Shown in pieces: positions 14,501 to 26,160 of a stretch of 64,000 nucleotides of DNA (within the stretch, counting starts at the first letter, position 1; each line of letters starts with the position of its first letter). The stretch spans positions 7,297,501 through 7,361,500 of the forward strand of contig PUFA01000092.1 of assembly GCA_003508835.1 (NCBI GenBank), written 5' to 3'. This DNA comes from Eonycteris spelaea (taxonomy: Eukaryota; Chordata; Mammalia; Chiroptera; Pteropodidae). The notes beneath the pieces were generated by a model. That model was not told where the DNA came from. It saw nothing but the letters and a program-made list of their open reading frames with translations, and ran no database searches. The position numbers and the translations under genes were made by a program.

Positions 14501-16134
14501 CATACTTTAAATACTTTCTATCCCTGATTTCATTGAACATTAATGAGGTTTTAACATGTTATTATGGATGCATATTATCCTTTACCAATTTTAATACTGA
14601 GCATATTGATTGTTTTTATTTTGTGTATTATAAATGATAGTGTGATAAGCATTTTGGTACATAAATTTTAATCATATCTCTGATTATTTCATTTGGATAG
14701 GTTCAAGAATTGAAATTGTTAAGTAAAATATAAAAATCAGACTTACTTTTAAGTTTTGTAATATATTTTCCCTTTACTGTTATGAATGAATGTGCCAAGG
14801 TAAATTGTATAAACTCCACCAATGCCTATCTATCTCTCCACATTAACATCCAAACTTATTCGCATTAAAAAAATAGTTTCCAGTTTGCTGTGCCAAAAAT
14901 AGCACCTTATTGTTGCTTTAAAGTTTTTCTTTAAAACTAGTTAAAATATACATTAAAATTTTTTGATAAGTGGCAATTTGTACGTTTTCTTTTAAAAATT
15001 GTTCATTTCCTTTGCCCATTTTTCTATTTTCTGTTAATTTAATTTCTTCTTTATTTTTTGTTTTTAAATAAAAAATAGATGCTCATTATAAAAAGTTAAA
15101 TTAAATAAAGTTATGAACAATAAAAATATCGAAGTTGCCTTTCACCTTCAACCCACTTCTCCCCAAGATAGTTTGCCTACATATTATAGATAGCTGCTTT
15201 TACAAAATACATAGAGATACATATACACCTTTAGTTTTTTTTAACATAAATAAGATCATTTGCTTTTTCGCTTAAAAGTATATAATAAATTTATTTACTT
15301 GTCAGTCTTATAGATATTCCTTATTCATGAAAAAAATTATAGTATTCTGAAATTTGGGTGTCATATTACATAGTTTATTTTGCTTTATATATGTATACCT
15401 TTGTACATATATTTTATGGTCATCATTAATAAGAGGCTCTAGCCTTTTCTACGTATCTTCCCTCTAACTTAATGCAAAATGTAGATTTAATTTTTCATTA
15501 TGTCTTTTTCTCTGGGAAGAGACAGGTTCTGAAGCTGGGAACGGAGTTCTCACTAACTAGTTAAAAGAGCCATGGGCAAAATAAGGTGTTCTGACAGGCT
15601 TCATTCTCCATATTCAGAAATGCCAGTACAGGATTCCTGGAAAAGCTTCAGAAGAAGTCTGACAGTCTTCTCTCACCCCAGTTCTGAAATCAGAGAACAT
15701 AAGTGTAGCTATTCAGGGCTCGAGAGAGGAGGGGTGAGTCAACATTCTTCAGTCTATCTTCTGCTGAAATGGTGGCTGAACGCTTGTAGCTGTTGGACAG
15801 GTTGCCACAGGCCATACCTACAGACTAGGCTGGTACTTTTCCTATGGTAGGACATTCCAAGGACAGCCCCAAGGGCCTGTGAAGCTAGTAGGCTCTTAGT
15901 TCCTACCTTTAGGAGATTGCTTAAGAAGCTAAATAGTTCAAGAGGCCAGAGTGGAGAGAGGCTGCCAGGCTCTGCCCCCTTTCACCTCTTGCCGCTGAAT
16001 GTTCTGAGGAGACTGCCAATAGCACTGGCACGGTTACTTGCCCACTTTGTCCCAGGTGATCATAGTAGCTGCTGTTATGCAGACCCATCATTCTCAATAT
16101 GTTACTCCTGGAAATTCTGGGAGGAGAGAACATA
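11591..16134. other. Intergenic; old L1 scrap, otherwise nothing named
   Basis: A segment at about 12425-12560 (tgtggtaaaatatgtttaac, agtacattcacattgtt) resembles a common fragment of ancient L1 3' sequence. The rest is AT-rich with a T-run at 13851-13861. The stretch 13750-14050 is less AT-biased and could be conserved noncoding DNA, but nothing in the sequence alone proves that. Confidence 0.4.
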
Positions 16135-16460
16135 AAATTCACTCATTCAGCCACTCATTCATCGATCATACATTTACTAAGTGCCTCCATAGTATTGGTC
16201 TCTGGCATCTTGCTGGGTAGCAGGGACACAAAGATAAAGGAAAGTCTTTTCTTTCAGGGAGCTTGCTGTCTCTTATAAAGACGTAGATGAATGTGAACAA
16301 ATGATTATGACATATGATTGGTGCTAGGCCAGAAGCATATCCAGGATGGGGAAAGCACGAAGGAGAAGGTGAGTTATTCTTGCTTGGGGGATGAGGAGCT
16401 GAGGAAAGGCTTCACAGAGCAGGTGCTGCTGGAGCTGAGTCTATTGGTCTTTCCAAACAC
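16135..16460 (-). repeat. L2 LINE relic (antisense)
   Basis: It begins with the reverse of the L2 3' tail (cattcagccactcattcatc, tttactaagtgcctcc) and continues through 'cagggagcttgctgtctc' and 'gaggaaaggcttcacagagc', the usual antisense order. Confidence 0.65.
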
Positions 16461-17459
16461 TTACTTCTTGTGTGTCCCCAAAGCTAAGTCTGACTCCAGA
16501 ACTAGCCCTTAGCAGTCATTAGCTAGTGTCCAACCGCTGAGCAAAGTCAGCCCAATTCCCAGGATGGGTGGTAAGCCTACAGACTATGCAGAAGGCTTCT
16601 TAAACTACAGATGAGTCCAAGCCTAGGAACATAGTATGTTCTTAGAGTCAAAGATCCAGCCCCCAGAGAGGATATAGATTTGAACCCACAGTGGAGTTTC
16701 ATTTGTCCTTTGTCTGTTTTGGTTTCCCACAACGAGGCCCTGAGACAAAGCTAAATCTTCAGGAAAGGCAGAGTGGAAAGCAGATTTATTGTATATAATT
16801 TTGTGACAGCATTATGTCCAGCTCTTTCTATGTCAAGGAGAGGAGAGGAGAGAACACCCAGCTATGGACCCAAAGGGCCTTTGTTCCACTGTCGAGGCTA
16901 ACAGTAAAGAAAGAACTGGAAATGTCATTTAAAATAAGAACATGGTCAAGGCGAGAAATTTCTCAAAGGGAACAATTTTCTGTTTTATTTTATGAGGAAA
17001 CTATTTAAGAGTTCAAGTAAGTTGGATCCTCACTATTAAAATTCATTCTATGTTTCAAATTAAACTTCAATTTTTTAAACAAATTAAATGCAAAGAGTTT
17101 AGTATTATGGAGCAGAAATGTCATGGAGAGTGAAGTCTGGAGTCCATTATTTCTCACAGAAAGAGCACTACCACACACCACTCATTTGTCTGGAGGCAGA
17201 AACCTCTGATTGTAAAATCAGCATTGGAGGTAAACAGAAATTCCTGAGGGACCTGGAGTCCCTAAACCACTCAGTCAGAACTTCATAGCCTGGATTGGCT
17301 TCAGCCAACAATAGATTCAGGAGTGTTCAAACCTGCTTTGTTGTGGTTAGCCCAGTTCAACCCCTGCCTACTCATGATCATGGGCTATTTAGAAGCCACC
17401 CTACTGTGGAGCCACCTAGAAAACAGTGACCCTTCTGGGAGCCAGCAGCAGGCCTATCA

Positions 17460-17615
17460 ATGCCTATACTCAGAGGCAATATGGCCTTGGAGTTGAGACA
17501 CAGGCACTGGACTTAGCTCAAATCTCAGCAACAGCTGTGGGACCTGCAGTTAAATTCCTCAACCTCCTGGTGCCAGTTTTCTCATCTGTAAGATGGAGAT
17601 CAAATTATCATGAAA
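17460..17615 (+). repeat. MIR SINE (sense)
   Basis: The MIR order is seen: ggccttggagttgagacaca, caaatctcagcaacagctgt, ggacctgcagttaaattcct and tttctcatctgtaagatgga. Confidence 0.85.
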
Positions 17616-18365
17616 ACACGCTGCTAACTCTGTCCTCAGGACTGTAAGACTGTGGGTGGATTTGTGACTATGCAATATTTCCTGCTTTTACTAGAAATCC
17701 CGAAAGGGTTCGATTTCTGTAGCAGCATGTCACTAAGTGTGCCTCTCTTGTGAATCAAGGGAACAGATAACATTAGGAAAGCTCCAAATTTTCTTCCAAG
17801 TTCTATTTTGATTAATGTCAGAGGTTTGGAAATTTTTGCTCAATATCATCAGTTCTTTAAGCAGCTGTGTCTAGATAACATAGCTTGATGTTTGATGTTA
17901 TGAGCTTGTATCTGCTCACAATGTTTATATAAAAACTTCTCTTACAACTGGATTTGACTTGTTAAAATCTGAAAAGGTTTTTAATTCCTTAGAATGTTCA
18001 CTTAAAGGAATTTTATTAACTTCCTTATATAAAACTTTGCTATGATTATTACATTGTCCTGAAGTCCTTGTACACTTTCAAGTTTATAAGCAATGCAGAT
18101 GTAATAGAAACAATATGTAAATGTAACCTATTACCTAAAAGTAGGTTTATAAAGTTTAACCTGGATCCAATAAATGATTTTACCCAATCATTATTACTTC
18201 TGACCCTATTACGATTTAAAAATGGGTGGGAGTGGTACAGGTGAGAAGATTGCCTAACATTGCATAGAACTTAAAGTCTGTATTATGTGGAAAATTCCTC
18301 ATCTGATTGATATGGATTGCTTTTTTCATATGTTAAACATTTCACATAGACAAATGCATAAAATT
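17616..18365. other. Intergenic, nothing recognised
   Basis: AT-rich sequence with no exon or repeat I can name. Confidence 0.4.
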
Positions 18366-18720
18366 AAATTTCCCTCAGTAAACATTTATTAGCACCTATC
18401 ATAGTTTAGGCATTGGTTTGAAAACTAGAGATATTTAAATGATCTTTTCTGGAGAGGAGTTCATGCTCTGGCAAGGGCGATAGCCCTAAATAAATGATTA
18501 GTTATATTCCAAGTGGTGGAGACATAGTGAGAGGAGGAAGAATAGGACAGAGCTATTCTGAGCTGAACCTTGAAGACTGAGTAGGAGTTTAGTAATTTAT
18601 CAGATAGATAAGAATAGTAGTAGAGAGACAGCAGAAGGAAAGTTTCAAAATATTTGACAAACAGTGATTCTTCCACTGTGGTTGAAGGAGATAGATGGGT
18701 GAGGCCTTGGAGTTGCAGTT
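18366..18720 (-). repeat. L2 LINE relic (antisense)
   Basis: Antisense L2 order: taaacatttattagcaccta, ggagaggagttcatgctctg and gctgaaccttgaagactgag. Divergent copy. Confidence 0.55.
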
Positions 18721-18764
18721 GGAAAAGTATCCTAAGACCTGGATGATAAGAACCTTGGGACCCA

Positions 18765-19232
18765 TATTTACTGTTGTGATAAACTGACATAAACTTAGTG
18801 GCTCAAACAATACCAGTTTATTCTTCTGCAGTTCTGTCGGCCAGAAGTCCAAAACAGTCTTATGGGGCTAAAATCAAGCTATCTCAAGGCTGGTTGATTT
18901 TGGAGGCTCCAAGGGACAATCCATTCAATATCTCTTCCAGCTTCTAGAGGCTACCTGCATTCCTGGGCTCTTGACCCCTTTCTCACAATACTCCAAACTC
19001 TTACATCCATCATCACATCTCCTGTTTCTGACATGCCTTTGCCTCCCTCTTATAAAAACTCCTGTGATTACCTTGGGCTCACCAAAATAATCCAGGATCA
19101 TCTCACATCTCCTGATCCTTAGTCACATCTGCAAAGTCTATTTACCATAACATAGTCACAGTTCTGGGGATTAAGGTGTGGAAATCTTCAGTAGGATGGG
19201 GGAGTGCATTGTTTTGCCTACCATAGGCATCA
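18765..19232 (-). repeat. LTR-type relic (MaLR/ERVL-like), antisense
   Basis: The text runs through 'aacttagtggctcaaacaat', 'gcagttctgtcggccagaag', 'ccagcttctagaggctacct' and 'aatccaggatcatctcacat', ending near 'ttgttttgcctacca'. This is a widespread mammalian LTR-like family that I recognise by its text. I am not certain of the exact subfamily. Confidence 0.55.
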
Positions 19233-19849
19233 CGATGTTGAGTGTAAACATATTTACAGGACTATTGAAAACAATGATAGGTTTCTACACAGTTTAACGA
19301 CTCGGTTAGATTTCCATGTTAGAAGATAGCAATATCTGTAGGGTAGAAGCAAACACTTTGGACAAGTTCTGATGGGAGATAGTGAGAACCTGAATTGGAA
19401 GGAGGAAAATGTGGGTGGAGAAAGGGACATCAAAGAATCATAGCAGAATATAAATATTCAGTCACTGTGAAAGTGAAAATGTGACTATTTTGTTCTTCTT
19501 TTTTTTTACCCCTTTCTTTGCTGAATTAGAATAGTGGAATGTTGTGATTTCTTACCCCCAGGAGGGTTCAAAGACTGAGCTCTCCATGCTTGTGAAGAAA
19601 GGGATTTGACTCTTTTCAGCTGCTTTTGATTAAGGCTCTAGATTTAATGAGCTCTTGAAGTCTGTTGTGAGAGCATATAGGGCACAGAAAGGATAAAGAG
19701 GTTGTGGGGATGAGGGAGACTGAGAGAGGAGCCAGGCAATACTGATGGGACCCCGAAGCCTGGGAATGAAGGGAAATAGCCCAGTGCCACGAGAGGGAGT
19801 CTGAAGAGGGATCTGAGTCCTCTTCTGTGATAGCTCCGCTTTCACTTTG

Positions 19850-20225
19850 TGCTCCTTAGCTCACCAAGTCATTTCATTGGAGGATGCTGGGCACACAAAG
19901 AGCCAGCATTCTCCAATCCAGTATCTGAGTGGGACCATGTGCCTGACCTGGCCAATGTGATGTGGATGGAAGTAGTGAGTGCCACTTCCAGACCTGAAAT
20001 ATAAGAAATCGTCTGTACTGATCCTGCTTTCCCTTTCACTAAACCCTGGTGAATATAAGCATACGGATGATAAATCTACGGGAAGGAAGAACTTGGGGGA
20101 CACCAGCGTTGGAAAGCTGCCTGATGAGGAACATCTGCATTGGACTTTGCATAAGCGAAAAATGAACTTACATTGTGTTAAGTCACCAGAATCTGGGGTA
20201 TTTGTTAATGCAGCATAGCCTCACC
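19850..20225 (+). repeat. Old LTR-like relic
   Basis: The pattern 'ctggccaatgtgatgtggat', then a short TATA-like part, and finally 'gtcaccagaatctggggtat' resembles mammalian ERVL/MaLR-type LTRs that end in a 'ttaagccactgagattttggg' motif. The family assignment is tentative. Confidence 0.45.
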
Positions 20226-21580
20226 TGTCATGACCAAAACACTAACTAATTTTGCTTTTAATCCCTAAGAGAATGTCACTTTGGGGCTCAGACCCAGTGA
20301 GTAAATTGTAGGAAGGACATAATGAAAAAAAAAAAAGACTTTTCTTGGGTTCCTCTAATTGTCCACCACAGTTACACCACACTACACCTCAAGATGTTTG
20401 TGAGCCCAAGAGGTGTCAAATCCTGGATGCCTAGTAAAATAGTGGGGATGGTGAAAAGCCTGGCCCATTCTTAGGGAGACTAAACTGTACAAGTAAGGTC
20501 TATCCATGCAAGAGACTTCTGAGATGGGGCAGTAGTTACTGACACCTTGGTTACACTGTATTATTATTCCTCTAATGTTTAAAATTAGAATGAACAGGAC
20601 CCACATAAATGCTGCTCACTACTTTCATGGATATAATCCCCAAATCTGACTTTGTTTTGGGTTTTCAGCATTTTCTCTGTCTTAGCCTGGGTGCCCTCCT
20701 AAGCAAAACCTGAATCAAAGACTTGTGTGCTGGCATTTCATTCAGCATGTGCACTCAGGAGCAAAAGTAAGGGATCAGCTAGCGTAAAAGAGGGGAGAAG
20801 AGGATAATTTTATCAAGTTATTCACCACTTGCCTGGGGGCAACTGAGGCTTGACCCCACCAGGGCCTGCTGAGGAGCGTATAGATGGTTTCACAGTGATC
20901 TACTGAACAATTTGACATAGAGAAACTATTTATGCATCACTCATTGGTTTTGGGTGGTTCCAGAAAGCAATAACTTCCTTGATTTGAGTGCCCGTACCAC
21001 CAGGGAAGGCAGCAAAAGATATTCAGAGTATGCTAGAGGCAAGATGCTGTCAGGGTGAAGCTGTTTGAAGCTCACACAGCACTGTTTGTCAAAGCCAAGG
21101 CTGCAAACAGTTCCAAGGCTGAGAGGATGTAAGACAGGTCCCAGGAGGTACCTGATGCATAGCCCCTTTCCTGACAGCACCCTGACTTCTTTATGGGGCA
21201 TTGTTGGGGCCAGGAATTCCTGGCTTTTATTTTAAATTTCCCAGAAGCTTAACACCAAGGTTACAGATCAGTCCTCTGCCTGACTTAAGCTCACCTCATT
21301 GGTGAGTGAGTGGACAACTCCTAATGGCAGCTATACATACCACAAAAGGTCCTCGCAGCATCCAGTTTTCCATAGTTGTAAGCAACTTGATAACATTCTC
21401 TTGTAGTGGCAAAGACATTCCCAGACCTTGAATCCTGAGAAAACATACCCCACATGGAAGTACTCTGAAGATCAGTCTTATACAGCGGGGGCCTCAGCAG
21501 CAACATGGTGACCAGGATGTTTCCTTTCAGTGACAGTCTATAGTCCTGAATCAGTCCCTCTGAGTGTCTTTGTTCTTCTC
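20226..21580. other. Intergenic, possible LTR remains
   Basis: Less AT-biased text around 20820-21240 and 21300-21500 looks like an old LTR or other repeat, but I cannot name it. No coding exon is supported. Confidence 0.35.
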
Positions 21581-21835
21581 ATTACTTCACTTGAATTCCA
21601 CCATCCTTTTGAGTCTATGAACCCCTGGTATCCTAATAAATTCCCTTTTCTTTAAGTTAGCCACAGTAAGATTGATAGAACAATTAATGAATAAGATAGA
21701 AGACAAGGCGGTGAATAGGGCAGGATGGAGAAGTAATACTATCACTCTCCCTAAAAAGTCAGTTTTGAACTCTTCATGTGAATCTCCACTAATCTGTATA
21801 ACTACTGGCTTCAATATCCAGTATGTATATGGAGG

Positions 21836-21838
<3 letters not shown>

Positions 21839-21876
<38 letters not shown>
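21839..21876. repeat. (TG)n microsatellite
   Basis: About nineteen TG units in an uninterrupted row, followed by cgtgcaca. The pure tract is likely length-polymorphic. On the opposite strand it produces a His/Thr-run ORF, which is an artefact. Confidence 0.95.
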
Positions 21877-21880
<4 letters not shown>

Positions 21881-21949
21881 CACAGTATAATATGGCACAT
21901 TTTTAAGGAGAATTAAATTGTTTATAGAAACTAGTTCTGGCACAATCTG

Positions 21950-24560
21950 GCTAGTATTAACAACCATTAAGAAAAAAAGAAGTACTGGGGACACAGAGCT
22001 AACAGAAAACAAATATAAAATGGCTACAGGAAATCCTCATACATCAATAATCACCCTAAATATAAATGGACTGAACTTACTAATTAAAAGGGACAGAGTA
22101 GTGGCTCGGATCAAAAAACAAAACCCAAGCATATGCTTCCTTCGGGAGACATCTTTCATCTGCAAGGACAAATACAGACTCAAAGGGAGAGGGTGGAAAA
22201 TGATACTGCAAGCAAATGGCCTTGGGAGAAAAGAGGATGTGGCCATACTTATATCTGACAAAATAGATTTCAAGATAAAAAGGTAACAAGAGACAAAGAC
22301 AGACATTTATAATGATAAAGGGAACACTATATCAAGAAGACGTAACACTTATTGATATGTATGCACCCAATCAGGGAGCACCAAAATATATAAAGCAATT
22401 ACTATCAGAATTAAAAGGAGAAACTGAAAAAAACACAATTGTAATAAGGGACCTAAATGCACCATTGACAGGTATGGATAGATCATCCAGACAGAAAACA
22501 TAAGGAAATAGTGACTTTAAATGACACATTAGACCAAATAGACATAATTGACATTTACAGAGCCTTTCATCCCAGAACACCAAATTATATATATTTTTTC
22601 TAGTGCACACGGAACATTTTCAAGAAAAGACCATGTGCTGGGACACAAAACTATCCTTAACAAATTTAAGAAGACTGAAATCATACCAAGCATATTCTCT
22701 AATCACAATGCTTTAAAATTGAAATTAACTGAAAAAAAAAAAGAGACTGGAAAACCACAATATGTGGTGATTAAACAATAGGCTACTAAAGAATGACTGG
22801 GTTGAAAAAGAAATAAAAGGAGCTGTCAAAAGATACATAGAGGCAAATAAGAATGACAATATGACATATCAAAACTTTTGGGATACAACAAAAGCAGTAA
22901 TAAGAGAGAGGTTTATGTCATTACAGGTCTGTCTCAAGAAACAATAAAAATTCCAAATAAACAATCTCACAGATTTGCATGCAAGCACAAAAGACCTGAA
23001 GAGCCAAAGCCATCCTGAGAATAAAGAACAAGGCTGGAGGTGCCACACTGCCAGGCTACAGAATCAAGACAGCATGGGATTGGCAGAAACACACACACAC
23101 ACAGACCGGTGGAATAGTATTGAGAGCCCAGAAACAGACCCACATATATATGGGCAAATAATTTTTGACAAAGGAGCCAAAAACATACAATGGAGAAAAG
23201 AAACCTCTTCAATAAATGGTGCTGGGAAAATTAGAAAGCCACTGCAAAAGAATGAACTAGATTGCTATCTGTGCCATATACCAAAATTAACTCAAAATGA
23301 TCAAAGACCTAAATATAAGACCTGAAATAATAAATTGCATAGAAGAAAACATAGTACTAAAATTATGGATTGATTTTAGAGAGGATTTTATGAATTTGAC
23401 CTCAAAGGCAAGGGAACTAACAGCAAAAATAAATGAATAGGGCTACACCAAACTAAAAAGCTTCTGTACAGCAAAAAATAACCATCTATAAAACAAAGAA
23501 GCCACGTAATTGGAGAATATATTTGCAAACAACGTTTCCAATAAAGAGTTAATATCCAAAAAATATAAAGAACTCATACAACTCAACAAGAAATAACAAA
23601 TAATCCAATTAAAAAATGGGCAGAGAATCCGAACAGATACTTCTCCCAAGAAAACATACCAATGGCCAACAAGTACATGAAAAGATGCTCAGTGCAAATC
23701 AAAACCACAATGAGATGGTATCTCACAATCATTAAAATAACTACCATCAACAGGACAAGCAATAACGAGGGTTGTAGAGGTTGTGGGGAAAAGCAACACT
23801 GCTGGTGGGAATGAAAATTGGTACAGACACTATGGAAAACGACATGGAGTTTCCTCAAAAAATGAAGAATAGAATTACCATATGACCCAGCATATCCCTT
23901 TCTGGGTATCTACTCCCCAAATTTGAAAACACTTATTTATAAAGATATATGTATCCTTATGTTCATTGCAGCATTATTCATATGGGCCAAGACATGGAAA
24001 CAACTGAAGTGTCCTTTGACAGATGATTGGATAAAAAAAGATAGTGTGTGTGTATATTATATATACACACACGCACTATCTGTGTGTATATATATACATA
24101 TATACATATATGTGTGTATATATATAAATATGTATATATGTACACACACATGATGGAATATTACTCAGCCATAAGAAAAAATGAGATACTGCTATTTGCA
24201 GCAGCATGGATAAATCTTGAGAATATTATGCTAAGTAAAACAAATTAGATGAAAAAAGTTGAAAACCATACGCTTTCACTCATATGAGATATAAAACTGA
24301 AAGCAACAAACAAGACAAACAAAAAAAACAAAAAGCCATAGACACAAACAACAATGGGTAGTTTCGCAGAGGAAAAGGCAGGTGGAAGGGAAGTAGAAAA
24401 GAGTAAAGGGGTCAAATATATGGTGACAAAGCGAGATTTGATTTTGGTTGGTGAACACAATGCAATATACAGAAGGTGTATATATAATTGTATACTTGAA
24501 ACCTAGATATTTTATTAACCAATGTCACCCCAATAAATTTAATAAAATTTTAAAAATTCC
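21950..24560 (+). mobile_element. LINE-1 with endonuclease and C-terminus, RT deleted
   Basis: ORF2 starts at 22020 (methionine in MATGNPHTS) with the endonuclease opening I..LNINGLN and a degraded catalytic region. Endonuclease-derived text continues to about 22785 in shifted frames (MYAPNQGAPKYIKQLLSEL near 22360). The linker part (TYQNFWDTTKAVIRERF) lies near 22870. At about 22970 the text jumps to post-RT sequence (AKAILR/KEQGWR-like, then SPETDPHIYGQIIFDKGAKN). The whole reverse-transcriptase domain is therefore missing. The C-terminal part (MEYYSAIRKNEIL, 24150-24210) and a 3'UTR ending near 24550 (gtcaccccaataaattta) follow. Multiple stops and frameshifts are present, so it is inactive. 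Confidence 0.9.
24045..24152. repeat. Compound (TG)n/(TA)n microsatellite inside the L1
   Basis: Alternating GT, TA and AC blocks include a near-perfect inverted repeat at 24044-24072 (GTGTGTGTATA against TATATACACAC). It sits inside the L1 ORF2 C-terminal region, just before gatggaatattactcagcc. Confidence 0.9.
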
Positions 24561-25514
24561 TCTAATTTTGGCCTCAGCAGCTTATCAGTAATAGTCCTAA
24601 CCAAATAAGAGTCTACACTTCTAATTTACACTGACCCAGAAATCGTTCTTGTTTCTGCTTCAATCCAAATGACCTTCACTGATATAATTAAAGAGACATC
24701 TGAAAGTGTAGATTGAAGACACACATTTATCTCAGTTCTCTCCTGAAATCCTACTCAAATGACAGTTAAAGAGTTTTTAAACGGTGCACATGCTCAAGGG
24801 CAAAGAGAAGAGGAGTAAATGGAGGACTGGCAACTGACACCCCAGACTGAAGACAGCTGACACCTAAACCACCAGGGGGAGAAGACGTCGACCCCAGAGA
24901 CGCTGACTCAGGCTGCGGAGGCCTCGGAAGCCCCAAGAATCAGAGATACCAGGTACTTCTAGAGGTGAGAACAGGGAGAGATGCTGAGAACAGAATTAGT
25001 TGAAAGCCTATATTTGCAGCAGTTAACCGCCCCCCCCCCCTAGCCCATGACAAAGCAAATACCCAGCCTCTACCATAACCGAAGAACAGAAAAGTGAACC
25101 CTGGCCTGGCTGGTTCAGAATCTGCGGACAGCAGGCATTGATGAAGTGTGGGTGAGCGCTGTACTGAAATGATGGAGGGTTTAAATGCACCTATTACAAG
25201 GAAGCGTCTTACACTTTAAAAACTTTAAATAGACTGTAAATAACCGGTTGCCAGTAAGTTCTAAGTTTTCAACATTTACCTGTCTATTTTAATATAACCT
25301 TTCTTGGCTATCATTTATGAATGTAACTTCTGGCTCTGTTAGGACTGAGGCTTGCCTTGCTCTTGATAATCCTCTGCTCTGGGAACAGGATAAATCCACG
25401 ACCATGAATCCCATCCCAGGAAAAGAAACCTGCTCTTTGTAGACTAGTCACAATACTGTGCGTTCTAGTGAGTACTTCCAGTGTTCAGCTCTGGTCATTA
25501 ATTCTTTATAACAC
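24561..25514. other. Intergenic; unassigned GC-richer island
   Basis: Between about 24790 and 25180 the sequence is clearly less AT-rich than its surroundings. It has several CpGs (gaagacgtcgaccc, ctgcggaggcctcgg) and a C-run at 25029-25040. I do not recognise it as a gene or repeat. A CTCF-like motif sits at 24869-24880. Confidence 0.4.
24869..24881 (+). promoter_or_regulatory. CTCF-like motif
   Basis: The sequence ccaccagggggag matches the core of the CTCF consensus (CCACNAGGGGGCG) except for A in place of C near the end. This is a motif match only. Confidence 0.3.
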
Positions 25515-25645
25515 AGTGGTTACAGAGCACAGTCTCTGGAGTCACGTTGCTTGAGTTCAAACTTTAGCTCTACCAGTTACCTGCTAAGTGATCTTAGACA
25601 AGTTACTCAAGTTCTCGGTGCCTCAGTTTCTTTATCTAAAGCAAA
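25515..25645 (+). repeat. MIR SINE (sense)
   Basis: MIR landmarks are clear: acagtggttacagagcacag, tctctggagtcacgttgctt, cctgctaagtgatcttagac and tgcctcagtttctttatcta. Confidence 0.9.
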
Positions 25646-25711
25646 TTTTGAAAATGCTTCCAAATCTTTGATAGTTATAATATGCCAAGGACTTAACTCA
25701 GTTTTCTGTTA

Positions 25712-25738
25712 AAAACAAAAACAAAAACAAAAACAACA
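25712..25738. repeat. (AAAAAC)n tract
   Basis: Short A-rich tandem of aaaaac units near 25712-25738. Confidence 0.8.
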
Positions 25739-25794
25739 ACCCTTATCCAAATTAAACTGTGCTCAAAGACAGACAAAATTTCAAGAACTTCATG

Positions 25795-26160
25795 CTGTGA
25801 AATGAATGGATCCCCTCAAAAATTCATGTTAAAATCTTAACCTTCAATTATGTTACTGAGAAGTGGGACCAATGGGAAGTGATTAGGTCATGAAGGTGGA
25901 GCCCTCATGAAGGGGATTATATAAATAAGCCCTTATAAATGTAAGAGGCCCCAGAGAATTCTCTAGCTCTTTCCTTCATGCGAAGCCACAAGGAGATGGC
26001 AGTCTGCAACCCAGAAGGAGGATCTCACCAGAACCCAACCATGCTGGCACCCTGATCTCGGACTTCTAGCCTCCAGAACTGTGAGGCATAACTTTCTTTT
26101 GTTTATAAACTACCTACTCCATAGCAATTGGTTACAGAAGTCTGAACTAAGATACTGTTT
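25795..26160 (+). repeat. LTR relic (MaLR/MLT-like), sense
   Basis: The order is tgtgaaatgaatggatcccc, tcaaaaattcatgttaaaat, tgattaggtcatgaaggtgg, cccttataaatgtaagagg and gcctccagaactgtgaggca. The text is that of a very common mammalian LTR-like family, nearly full length. The subfamily is not determined. Confidence 0.65.

Noticed and set aside
20858..20875. A second CTCF-like motif (ccccaccagggcctgctg)
   Set aside because: The match to the core is poorer than at 24869.
21587..22012. A minus-strand 141-residue ORF with a His/Thr-run
   Set aside because: It reads through the (TG)n microsatellite and into L1 sequence.
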